Below, one piece after another: positions 56,098 to 64,000 of a stretch of DNA of 64,000 nucleotides. Where the stretch lies: assembly GCF_014859695.1 (NCBI RefSeq), contig NZ_JACUTS010000002.1, forward strand, positions 1 to 64,000, written 5' to 3'. The translations under genes and the position numbers were made by a program. The notes under the pieces were generated by a model, which saw nothing but the letters and a program-made list of their open reading frames with translations, was not told the DNA's origin and did not search any database. Numbering within the stretch: position 1 is the stretch's first letter; the number at the start of each line of letters is the position of its first letter. The stretch comes from Sulfurimonas sp. (GTDB lineage: Bacteria; Campylobacterota; Campylobacteria; Campylobacterales; Sulfurimonadaceae).

Positions 56098-58210
56098 TAT
56101 CGTTGTATCTCCAGCTGTCTCTTGTAGGCCTGTCTTCATGTGATTGTGTTATGGCAAGTTTATGAGATGAGATTTTTTCAAACTTTTTCATAAGATGGCT
56201 AATCTCGCTGTCTACTCCAAATATATCTATATAGGTATAGATTATCGCCTCTGCACCCTTAAAATTATTTTTCTCCATCAGGATGCCTACTCTTGCGTGA
56301 AAGCTTACCCTCAGAAGATCTCCTACCTTGTTGCTTCTGCTAGATAGAGCAAGAAGCTGACCCAATGTTTTTTTAATATCTTTTATACTTCCCTCAAGTG
56401 CGTACTCTTCGCATTTTTGCATAAGTTTTGACCAGTGTTTCTCAAGAAGCATTCCCAGTTCTGTGCTTCTTAGAAACTTATAGAGATCTAAAAGTTCATA
56501 GCAGCGCTTAAAGTCGTTCTCTTCATATGCATTTTGAAGCAATTTTGCATGTTTGCATTTTAGGTGCAGCTCTTCTCTCTTTTGGCCTATATGAGGAATC
56601 TCCTCAAGAGTAAGCAGAAGCTCTTCTGCTTTGTCGATTTGTGCCGCTTTTATATTTTTTTCAACCTCAAGGAGAGTCTCCTCTATTTGGTTATTCATAG
56701 CTATATAGTTTGGTATCTGCTTAAAGAGTTCATTTTTATCTACAAGTTTGTTAATGGTTTGAAAATCCCTCTTTTGTATGGCTCTTAGCAGGTCTACAAA
56801 CTCTCTGTTTTGTGTAAGAAGAAGTTTTATCAGAGGCTTCTTTGAGATTACACCGGTGTAATCTGCAAAAAGAGCTCTGGCACCCGCTATGTTATTTTGT
56901 ACAATATGTCTTTGGGCATTTGAGAAGGCGAGTCTGAAAATCTGCTCCATTTTTTTATATTGAACTGTTCTTTTTAGAGGCTCATGTTTAGAGCAGATGG
57001 CATAGGCAAGGGCATACTTTTTTTCTAAAAAGAGCACTTGAAATCTAAGGTAGTTTTCAAAAGCGACAAAGAGCTCTTTTATGACACTCTCTTTTGATTT
57101 TATATCTCTGTATGGGTTTAGAATCTGGGTGGCATAAGCTCTGTTTTGGTTAATGAGTGCTTTTAGAGCAATCTCATAACTTTTTTCAAACCTCTGCTGG
57201 AGAGCTTTATGCTCATGTGAGCCTTGAAGCATAGGCTCTTTGGCAATTAGCTCAAAGGCTTCTTTGAGCGCATTGTGGGCAATTAGAGATTTTAATCTTG
57301 CGATACCGGGAAGTTCAATATGCAAGATATTGTTGTTTTGAAGCGCGACAACAAGTGAATCACTCTTTAGAATATCTACAAATTTTATTTTAGAATCAAG
57401 CTCAATATATTTACTATGCGCAATTTTGCAATTTTTCACATCAATTATCGTAATGATATTCGAGTTACCGCTTACTAAAATATAGTTTGGATTTGGCATT
57501 ATAATTACTCTATTAATTGATGCGATGGGCGTATCTATACTTTTATGACTCTCTTCATCCAAGAGTGAGACAATGTCTACTTTTCCGTTGTCTTTTGCGC
57601 ATATAAGCGTATCTTTATTTAAAAAGCAAAGAGCGTTAATGCGGGTTTTGTTGTAGGTAAGGATACTTGTGTTTGTCTGCGAGTAGAGGTCAATTATATA
57701 GATAGCACCCCCATAGCCGCTACATGCAAAAGAGTTATTGTAAAATGCAAATGAGCTTACATAGTTTTGGCTCTCTCTTGTTATTCTCTTTCTGTCGTAT
57801 GGAAAAGAGCAGAGTCTGGAGAGAAGCGATGGCTGATTTGTTTTGTATTGAAGGACTCTGCCGTTTTTGCTTCCGGCTATAATATAGTTTGAAGATGGGT
57901 CAAAACTTACAATATCAACATCTTCGTCATACGTCTCAATGATATATGCAATCTCTTTAGATTGTATCTCTAAAATATAAATAATTCTATTGTTGACAAA
58001 AGCAAAAAATTCACGATTTGGACTAAAAGCAGAGGTCGTTACATTTGTATTAAGATAAGCATTAGCAATACTTTTTTTTATTTCACACTCGTTAAGATCA
58101 AATATTTTAACTCCATGAAACTTGGTATTATAGGCAACAAGCGAATCATCCAGTGCTTTTAATAGGGTAATATCTGATTTTGCTTCTTGGCATTTGTATA
58201 TTTTAGGCAT
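56078..58210 (-). CDS. WD40-like beta-propeller protein with helical repeat C-terminus
   Basis: This 710-residue protein has N-terminal repeats of about 40 residues, such as PSSNYIIAGSKNGRVLQY and NSFACSGYGGAIYIIDL, forming a beta-propeller (about 1-310). The C-terminal half is a helical array (about 330-690: FELIAKEP, AYAICSKHEPL, ELLLTLEEIPHI) like TPR or coiled repeats. It has no signal peptide. Such proteins scaffold complexes; the partner is not evident. Its end overlaps fliI by 20 nt. Confidence 0.75.
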   Translation of the reverse strand: MPKIYKCQEAKSDITLLKALDDSLVAYNTKFHGVKIFDLNECEIKKSIANAYLNTNVTTSAFSPNREFFAFVNNRIIYILEIQSKEIAYIIETYDEDVDIVSFDPSSNYIIAGSKNGRVLQYKTNQPSLLSRLCSFPYDRKRITRESQNYVSSFAFYNNSFACSGYGGAIYIIDLYSQTNTSILTYNKTRINALCFLNKDTLICAKDNGKVDIVSLLDEESHKSIDTPIASINRVIIMPNPNYILVSGNSNIITIIDVKNCKIAHSKYIELDSKIKFVDILKSDSLVVALQNNNILHIELPGIARLKSLIAHNALKEAFELIAKEPMLQGSHEHKALQQRFEKSYEIALKALINQNRAYATQILNPYRDIKSKESVIKELFVAFENYLRFQVLFLEKKYALAYAICSKHEPLKRTVQYKKMEQIFRLAFSNAQRHIVQNNIAGARALFADYTGVISKKPLIKLLLTQNREFVDLLRAIQKRDFQTINKLVDKNELFKQIPNYIAMNNQIEETLLEVEKNIKAAQIDKAEELLLTLEEIPHIGQKREELHLKCKHAKLLQNAYEENDFKRCYELLDLYKFLRSTELGMLLEKHWSKLMQKCEEYALEGSIKDIKKTLGQLLALSSRSNKVGDLLRVSFHARVGILMEKNNFKGAEAIIYTYIDIFGVDSEISHLMKKFEKISSHKLAITQSHEDRPTRDSWRYNDIIMKGL

Positions 58211-58262
58211 AAAATATTATAGATTAAAAAAGTAGTGTTTGAACTGAAATTTTTGGCAATGA

Positions 58263-58290
58263 GGAGCAAGAGCCGCAAAGAGGCAGCTCC
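58263..58290 (-). terminator. Stem-loop after the metallo-hydrolase gene
   Basis: GGAGC/GCTCC arms with an inner GCC/GGC stem just after the stop; there is no U-tract. Confidence 0.35.
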
Positions 58291-58293
58291 GTT

Positions 58294-59268
58294 TTAAAAG
58301 TCTAGCATCTCTACTTCTGAGTAGGCTTTTATTAGGTGTTTGCCCATTTGACCTTCATAGGCATCCCATGAGTGATACTCTTTTAATTTTTCATGTACTT
58401 CCGGCTTTATTTCATAGCTTGCTATACCATCGTCATAAGCTTTTTGGGCACCCTCAAGTACAATTTTTAGGTACTTTAAAAATGGCTCTACGGTTTTGCT
58501 TATCTCAGTGCCCGATGGACCATGACCCGGAACATAAAGTGTATATTTTTTAAATCCGTCCTCTTGATTTTTAATCTTCTCAAGCACTTTTATGTTTTCA
58601 ACAATGCTTGAAGATTCATCAAATGCTCCAAAACGATTTGTTATAAGATTATCCCCGATAAAAAGCGTATTTGAGTTTGTATGTTCAATAAGTATATCCG
58701 TGTCGGTATGCCCTTTTGCAAAGTGGCGCATTATAAAAGTCTCTCCGTCAACAACAACTGTCTGCTTGTTTTCAACACCTTCACTCGGGAATGTAAAAGG
58801 CTTCGTGCCCTCTAGATTTCCAGTGAGTCTATCAAGGATACCGTACCAAGTTTCAGCTGAATTGTCTTTAACCTGCTCAATCATGTAGGTTAATGCATAG
58901 ATTGGCACTTCTGGGTATTTTTCCCTAATATTTTTGTTTGCAAACCAGTGGTCACCGTGTTTATGTGTATTAAAAACAGCAATTATCGGCTTAGGGCTCA
59001 ATTTCTCTATCTCAGCGAGAATTTTTTGACCTACGTTGTAGTTTCCGCCCGGATCAATTACGATAAGTCCGTTTTCACTCTCAACAACGACAGGATTGTT
59101 CATAAACCCTTCGTTCTCTTTGCTAGGCTCTGTTTCAGGTCCATGCATAACATAAACATTTTGGTTCATCTTCTCAAATTTAAACTCACCTAAACTTCCT
59201 AATGTAAAAGCATTTAGCGATATTGAAAAGAGCATGGCAATTGAAGCTAAGATAGTAGCTTTTTTCAT
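58294..59268 (-). CDS. Exported metallo-beta-lactamase-fold hydrolase
   Basis: A signal peptide (MKKATILASIAMLFSISLNA) precedes the MBL fold with HxHxDH (NTHKHGDHWF) and a later VPGHGPSG block. Length is 324 residues. It is periplasmic and may act as a thioesterase or a sulfur-related hydrolase. Its position just downstream of SQR suggests a link to sulfide oxidation, though quinoprotein-relay metallohydrolases also have this form. The substrate is not known. Confidence 0.85.
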   Translation of the reverse strand: MKKATILASIAMLFSISLNAFTLGSLGEFKFEKMNQNVYVMHGPETEPSKENEGFMNNPVVVESENGLIVIDPGGNYNVGQKILAEIEKLSPKPIIAVFNTHKHGDHWFANKNIREKYPEVPIYALTYMIEQVKDNSAETWYGILDRLTGNLEGTKPFTFPSEGVENKQTVVVDGETFIMRHFAKGHTDTDILIEHTNSNTLFIGDNLITNRFGAFDESSSIVENIKVLEKIKNQEDGFKKYTLYVPGHGPSGTEISKTVEPFLKYLKIVLEGAQKAYDDGIASYEIKPEVHEKLKEYHSWDAYEGQMGKHLIKAYSEVEMLDF

Positions 59269-59327
59269 CTCATCTCCTGTGTTGTGTAAAATTTTAATTG
59301 TGGGGGTTATTATACTATGCGAAGGGT

Positions 59328-59350
59328 AAATCCTCCATAAAGGAGGATTT
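59328..59350 (-). terminator. Stem-loop after SQR gene
   Basis: AAATCCTCC-ATAAA-GGAGGATTT has perfect 9-bp arms, about 12 bp beyond the stop of the SQR gene. Confidence 0.5.
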
Positions 59351-59361
59351 AGTAGTTCTTT

Positions 59362-60840
59362 TTATGCTCTACCTGAAAGCATACCGTGGATTGTCATTGG
59401 CTTAAGCATATAAACTTTTAACAACCAGTAAATCCATCTCTCTTTTGTAGGATCAAGAGGGAATGAAGGTGTAGGTTTTTTACTCCAGTCAAACTCAGCA
59501 AGCATAACAGTACCGATACTTGTAATAAGTGGACAAACTGTATATCCGTCATATTTAGCAGTCGGCTCTTTGCCGCCCATTGCAGCAATAACGTTGTCAA
59601 CAACGACTTTGTACTGCTTACGAGCCGAACCTCCGGTTTTACCCATTGGAACACCGGCACAGTCACCAACAGCCCATACATTAGGGAAGAAAGATGATTG
59701 AAGAGTCTCTTTATTTACGGTAACCCAGCTACCAGCTGAACCGATTTTTGATTTGCCAACAACATCAGGTGTTTTCATTGGAGGAGCAACATGTATAAAG
59801 TCATACTTGAATGTAACAGGCTCGCTTACTTCTACTTCTTTGAAGATTGGTTCACCCATTTCGTCTTCAAACTCTTTTTTCTCCATTTTCCACTTGTTGA
59901 ATGTTGCTGTTTTAGCAGCCGGATCTATCTCAGCAAGGTTGTGCTTGTAGTTTACTTTGAAATCTCTCTCTTCAAACTGCTTAACGATAGGTACATTATA
60001 ATCTGGAATACCAAATAGTGCCCCATTGTTTGTGTTGAAAGTAAGTTCAACTTTATCACGCACACCAGCTTCTACAAGACGAGCGTGTGTTAAATACATG
60101 ATTTTAAGTGGAGCACCACCACACTTGATAGCTCCTCTAGGGTTAGAGAATAACGCTTGAAGTTTTTCAGGTCCTTTGTGAGCTTTTGCTGTGTTAATCA
60201 GCTCTTGGATACCTTTCCACGTTGCAACAGCACCGTCTTGGAAGTAAAGAGAGTGTACACCATTTTGTGTAATTGTCTTTTTTGTAGCTGCATTATCTTT
60301 CCCAGAAGATGTAATTTCACCCTCTAAACCTTTAATAGCCCCGTAGTTAAGATTTGCTCCCGCTGCTACTATAAGCTGATCGTAAGTTACCTCTTGGCTT
60401 CCATCAACTATAACTTTGTTGTTCTCAGGATCTATAGAAGTTACGCTGCCTTTGATAAGCTTAACACCGCTTGGAACAAAATCATCTCTTTTGTAGATAA
60501 TGTCATCAATTTCCCAAACACCACTAGCAACCAATGTTTGACCAGGCTGATAAGAAACAGATATTGGATCCGGCTCTATAACAGTTATATCTGCATCCGA
60601 AATAGTGTTGTTTAGACGTGCAGCCGTACTCATACCTGCTAAGCCGCCACCTAAAATAACTATTTTACCTTTAACATCTGCAGATGCGGATGCAGTTGCA
60701 GCCCCCACGGTAGCACTAGCTAAAACAGATGCTGCTAACGGAGACACCGTTAGGTATTTTAAAGCCTCACGACGAGACATAACCTCCGGATGCTTATCTA
60801 CTTCATTTAAAATCTCTTCTAAGATCTTATTTTTCTTCAT
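59362..60840 (-). CDS. sqr: Sulfide:quinone oxidoreductase with Tat signal
   Basis: SQR oxidises sulfide and passes electrons to quinone. The 492-residue protein has a twin-arginine leader (SRREALKYL, Arg23-Arg24, then a hydrophobic stretch), an FAD-binding GGGLAGMSTAAR motif, and redox Cys candidates in KCGGAPLK and VCPLI. A C-terminal RWIYWLLKVYMLKP helix could lie on the membrane. Tat export points to a periplasmic-facing form. It shares the SQR/flavocytochrome c family; FccB motifs are not matched. The SQR type number cannot be set from sequence alone. Confidence 0.87.
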   Translation of the reverse strand: MKKNKILEEILNEVDKHPEVMSRREALKYLTVSPLAASVLASATVGAATASASADVKGKIVILGGGLAGMSTAARLNNTISDADITVIEPDPISVSYQPGQTLVASGVWEIDDIIYKRDDFVPSGVKLIKGSVTSIDPENNKVIVDGSQEVTYDQLIVAAGANLNYGAIKGLEGEITSSGKDNAATKKTITQNGVHSLYFQDGAVATWKGIQELINTAKAHKGPEKLQALFSNPRGAIKCGGAPLKIMYLTHARLVEAGVRDKVELTFNTNNGALFGIPDYNVPIVKQFEERDFKVNYKHNLAEIDPAAKTATFNKWKMEKKEFEDEMGEPIFKEVEVSEPVTFKYDFIHVAPPMKTPDVVGKSKIGSAGSWVTVNKETLQSSFFPNVWAVGDCAGVPMGKTGGSARKQYKVVVDNVIAAMGGKEPTAKYDGYTVCPLITSIGTVMLAEFDWSKKPTPSFPLDPTKERWIYWLLKVYMLKPMTIHGMLSGRA

Positions 60841-60974
60841 GATTTTTCCTTTTTTTGTGATAAAGTTATCAATTTTACATCTTTGCGCCTTAAGATATTT
60901 TTAAACATAGTAGTTTTTTCTTATAATAATGCTATTTTAGGTGCTTATGTGTAATTTATAAGAGTAATTTTTGC

Positions 60975-62594
60975 TTAATAATTATATATTTTATTTATAA
61001 TAAGCTGAACTGATACACGTGAGTTGAACTCATTTTTTGTCACGCCGTAACTACAGGTTAACTTTTTTTCACTAGGCATTTCAAGACTCTTTTTAAAAAG
61101 TATTAACTCTATCGGTTTTCTCTCATGGGCAAATTGCTTAAGTAGTACTTTTGTATGCGACTTATCTTTGCCGAAATATTTTATCTCTAATATTTGGGCA
61201 TCTTTTATTAAAAAAAGCGGACGTAAGTTTGCTTCTCCGTATGGTTCAAAGCTCTCTAGCAGCTCCAAGAGACTAAAGTCTATCTCATCGCTTGGAAGTA
61301 TGCCCATAACCTTCTCAAGGGAGAGAAAGTCTGCCGGGCTTAGTTTTGAGGCACTTTTGTTAAGAGCAGCTTTAAATAAATCTATATTTTTATCCTCAAG
61401 AGAGAGACCCGCTGCCATCTTATGTCCGCCAAATTTGCCCAAAAGGCTGCTGTTTTGCTTGATAAGTTTATATATGTTTATGTTGCCTATGCTTCTGGCG
61501 CTCCCTTTGGCAACGCCGTTTTTTATGCTTAAGACAATTGCCGGCTTTGAGAAGTGATCTACAAGCCTAGAGGCTACAATCCCCACAACGCCCTCATGCC
61601 AACCCTCTTTTGCAACAACGATAATAGTCTCCTCTTCATTAACAAGCTCAAACGCTTCATTCGTAGTTTGAGCTTCTGTTGTGCGTCTGAGCTCATTTAG
61701 GGAGTTTAGCTTTTCGAACTGCGTATAGGCTTTATTTGTTGTTTGTGCAGTTAAAAACTCCAGCGCAATGCTTGCGTCTTCAAGTCTCCCTGCAGAGTTT
61801 ATGCGTGGTGCAATTGCAAAGGCTATATCTTCAGATGTGATGGAGCTTTTATTTAGAAAATCTCTTATTATAATAGAAGAGGGTCTTTGCGAGTGCATCA
61901 AAACCTTCAATCCCTCTTTAACAATGGCTCTATTTATGTCTGTTAAGGGCATGATGTCAGCAATTACCGCAATGCATAAAATATCCAAAAACCCTTTCAT
62001 GTCGATGTCAAGAGAGAGCTCTTTCTTTACGAGTCCAAGCAGAAGCCATGCAACTTGAGCTCCGCAGATCTCTTCAAACGGGTAATAGCAGCGTGATAAT
62101 TTTGGATTTACTATGGCATATGCTTCAGGAAGAGTTTCTAGCGGCGTGTGGTGATCTGTAATTATGAGTTCTATGCCTCGCTCTTTGCAGATCTTGGCAG
62201 CCTCTATGGCTGTTATGCCGTTGTCCACCGTTATAACAATGTCTGCATCCACTCTTTTTAAAACGTTTGGACTTACTCCATAACCGTCACTGAAACGGTT
62301 TGGGATGATTGTTTGAAGCGGGTAGGGAATCTGTCTGAAAAAGTCGACCATTATGGCTGTTGCACTTACGCCATCAACATCGTAATCGCCCACAAGGGTT
62401 ATTTTCTTATTCTCCCTTATGGCAGCGGCTATTTTTTTAGCTGCCCTTGAAGCATCATGGAGAAGATTTGGATTTGGGATTTGCGAGAGTGTTTTTTCTT
62501 GAGTGTCAAATCTTTGAGAGAGCAGCTCAAAAAGAGCCGACTTGTTTAATATAGGTACATCATCAAAACGAAGTTTCTTTAGAAAGAGATGCAT
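60975..62594 (-). CDS. recJ: Single-strand DNA-specific exonuclease RecJ
   Basis: RecJ degrades single-stranded DNA 5' to 3' in repair and recombination. The 539-residue protein has the DHH-family motifs DYDVDGVSA, VDNGI, TDHHTP and, later, GGHKMAAGLSL. It starts 2 bp after the pyrG stop, so pyrG and recJ are cotranscribed. Confidence 0.95.
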   Translation of the reverse strand: MHLFLKKLRFDDVPILNKSALFELLSQRFDTQEKTLSQIPNPNLLHDASRAAKKIAAAIRENKKITLVGDYDVDGVSATAIMVDFFRQIPYPLQTIIPNRFSDGYGVSPNVLKRVDADIVITVDNGITAIEAAKICKERGIELIITDHHTPLETLPEAYAIVNPKLSRCYYPFEEICGAQVAWLLLGLVKKELSLDIDMKGFLDILCIAVIADIMPLTDINRAIVKEGLKVLMHSQRPSSIIIRDFLNKSSITSEDIAFAIAPRINSAGRLEDASIALEFLTAQTTNKAYTQFEKLNSLNELRRTTEAQTTNEAFELVNEEETIIVVAKEGWHEGVVGIVASRLVDHFSKPAIVLSIKNGVAKGSARSIGNINIYKLIKQNSSLLGKFGGHKMAAGLSLEDKNIDLFKAALNKSASKLSPADFLSLEKVMGILPSDEIDFSLLELLESFEPYGEANLRPLFLIKDAQILEIKYFGKDKSHTKVLLKQFAHERKPIELILFKKSLEMPSEKKLTCSYGVTKNEFNSRVSVQLIINKIYNY

Positions 62595-62596
62595 AA

Positions 62597-64000
62597 CTAT
62601 TTTTGCTGTGAAATATTTAGAGTTGCCTCAACAAATGCAAGAATGGAAGGGTTTGGAGTTTGAAGTCTTGAGGTAAACTCAGGATGAAACTGAACTCCCA
62701 AAAACCATGGATGATCTTTTATCTCAACCGCTTCTATAAGCCCGTTTGACTCACCTGTTACAATCATGCCCGCATCTTCAAACTGCTTTCTGTAAGTAGG
62801 GTTTGCCTCATATCTGTGGCGGTGTCTCTCAAAAATTGTTTTTGCTCTGCCGTAGGCTTTGTGTATAATCGAGCCCTCTTTAGTGTCACATGGATACTCT
62901 CCAAGACGCATTGTTCCGCCCATTGGAGATTTGTGTGTTCTAAGTTGCGTATTTCCGCTTTGGTCTATAAAGTTGTCAATAAGGTAGATTATAGGATGAG
63001 GTGTGTTTTCATCAAACTCTACGGAGTTTGCACCCTCCAAACCAAGCACGTTTCTTGCATACTCAACAAGCGTGAGCTGCATGCCGAGGCAGATACCGAG
63101 ATATGGGATTTTGTTTACGCGTGCGTACTCTATGGCTTTGATTTTGCCCTCAACTCCGCGATTTCCAAATCCTCCTGCAACCAAGATTGAGTCGCAATCG
63201 CTTAGAAGTGCTTCCGTGCCTCTTGTCTCAATCTCTTCACTGTCAACCCAATGAATTTCCACGCGCGTATCAAGATGCGCACCTGCATGGATAAGAGATT
63301 CCGTTAAAGATTTGTAAGCCTCTTTTAGTTCGAGATATTTTCCGACAAACCCTAAAACAATGCGGTTTTTAGGCTGAACAATCTTTTTCACAAGAGAGTC
63401 CCACTTCTCCATGTCCGGATTTAGTTCGCCAAGCGAGAGCTCTTTTGATATCGGTTTTAAAATGTTTTGTCTTAAAAATGTAATCGGAATATCATAAATA
63501 GTTGCAGCATCAAGAGCCTCTATAACGCTATCAGCGGAGACGTCACAGCTCATTGCCAGTTTTTTCTTGAATGTTTTTGGGAGCGCATTCTCGCTTCTTG
63601 CAATTATCATCTGCGGAGTTATACCGATGCGGCGAAGCTCTTGAACGGAGTGCTGGGTAGGTTTGCTTTTTAGCTCGCCTGCCGCTTTGATGTATGGAAT
63701 AAGCGTGACATGAACAAAAAATGTTCCCTCTACCTCTTCGTCATGCTTCATCTGTCGGATTGCCTCCATAAATGGAAGACCCTCAATATCTCCTACCGTT
63801 CCGCCAAGCTCCACTATAAGGATCTCATGACCCTCTCCGGCCTCTTTTATACGTTTTACAATCTCGCCGACGATGTGTGGGATGACCTGAATAGTCTGTC
63901 CCAAATAGCCGCCTGCTCGCTCTCTCTCAATTACGCTAGAGTATACCTGACCTGTAGTAAAGTTGCTCGATTTAAGGTAAGAAGAATCCAAAAATCTTTC
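62597..64000 (-). CDS. pyrG: CTP synthase (5' end beyond window)
   Basis: PyrG makes CTP from UTP with ammonia from glutamine. The frame is open to base 64000, where ERFLDSSYL matches the family ERFLD motif, so the N-terminal ATP-binding part is outside the window. The glutaminase domain is complete: GICLGMQL (nucleophile Cys) and GVQFHPEF (His and Glu). At least 467 residues are visible. Confidence 0.96.
   Translation of the reverse strand, partial: ERFLDSSYLKSSNFTTGQVYSSVIERERAGGYLGQTIQVIPHIVGEIVKRIKEAGEGHEILIVELGGTVGDIEGLPFMEAIRQMKHDEEVEGTFFVHVTLIPYIKAAGELKSKPTQHSVQELRRIGITPQMIIARSENALPKTFKKKLAMSCDVSADSVIEALDAATIYDIPITFLRQNILKPISKELSLGELNPDMEKWDSLVKKIVQPKNRIVLGFVGKYLELKEAYKSLTESLIHAGAHLDTRVEIHWVDSEEIETRGTEALLSDCDSILVAGGFGNRGVEGKIKAIEYARVNKIPYLGICLGMQLTLVEYARNVLGLEGANSVEFDENTPHPIIYLIDNFIDQSGNTQLRTHKSPMGGTMRLGEYPCDTKEGSIIHKAYGRAKTIFERHRHRYEANPTYRKQFEDAGMIVTGESNGLIEAVEIKDHPWFLGVQFHPEFTSRLQTPNPSILAFVEATLNISQQK

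Overview
The window is AT-rich, gene-dense DNA of a Campylobacterota (Epsilonproteobacteria) chromosome, most like Sulfurimonas or a close sulfur-oxidising relative. The pointers are dnaA-dnaN-gyrB beside a split origin with TGTGAATA-type DnaA boxes, a fliK-flgD-flgE hook cluster with sigma-54 promoters, ThyX instead of ThyA, RNase J, a Tat-exported sulfide:quinone oxidoreductase, and many c-di-GMP and PAS proteins. The genus is inferred from gene content, not from a database search.

Layout. 1-4.3 kb: a truncated sensor with two periplasmic binding domains, a YqaA-like membrane protein, a 2-hydroxyacid dehydrogenase and purT. 4.4-10.5 kb: hook genes (two FlgE proteins, FlgD, FliK). 10.6-16.3 kb: small hypothetical proteins, a PP-loop ATPase, rhlE with a divergent degenerate helicase-like neighbour, and dnaG. 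16.3-16.7 kb: a structured gene-free stretch that may encode a small RNA, then rpsU. 17-24.7 kb: dgt, a diguanylate cyclase, phnA/yjdM, a lipoprotein, thyX, pcm, a nitrilase-family enzyme, nrdB and msrBA. 24.8-28.5 kb: typA, cca and queF. 28.5-35.6 kb: a degenerate GGDEF-EAL protein, gyrB, dnaN, dnaA and ruvC around oriC. 35.7-45.4 kb: a hemerythrin-PAS protein, ppnP, gltA, trxC, htrA/degQ, nrdA, purB and an RluA-type pseudouridine synthase. 45.8-51.5 kb: small proteins, rlmN, hisF, rsmA and rnj. 51.7-54.1 kb: an intact PAS-GGDEF-EAL protein followed by a winged-helix/LOV protein. 54.2-64 kb: folE, fliI, a WD40-like protein, a metallo-beta-lactamase-fold hydrolase, SQR, recJ and a pyrG truncated by the window edge.

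How it fits together. Replication initiation, segregation and nucleotide supply cluster around the origin: dnaA and dnaN, two parS-like 16-mers at 10 and 13.5 kb from dnaA, thyX, nrdA, nrdB, dgt, purB, purT and pyrG. Motility (hook genes, fliI) and c-di-GMP turnover (four proteins, one apparently catalytically dead) recur along the window. Non-coding features include a dispersed palindromic repeat family (four copies) and a DnaA-trio unwinding element.

The most unusual items are the winged-helix/LOV protein beside an intact GGDEF-EAL protein (a possible light-to-c-di-GMP module), the reduced DEAD-box C-lobe with a long KPKYDKPK-type tail, the intergenic repeat family, and the candidate RNA upstream of dnaG. 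No CRISPR array, insertion sequence, prophage, rRNA or tRNA was seen.
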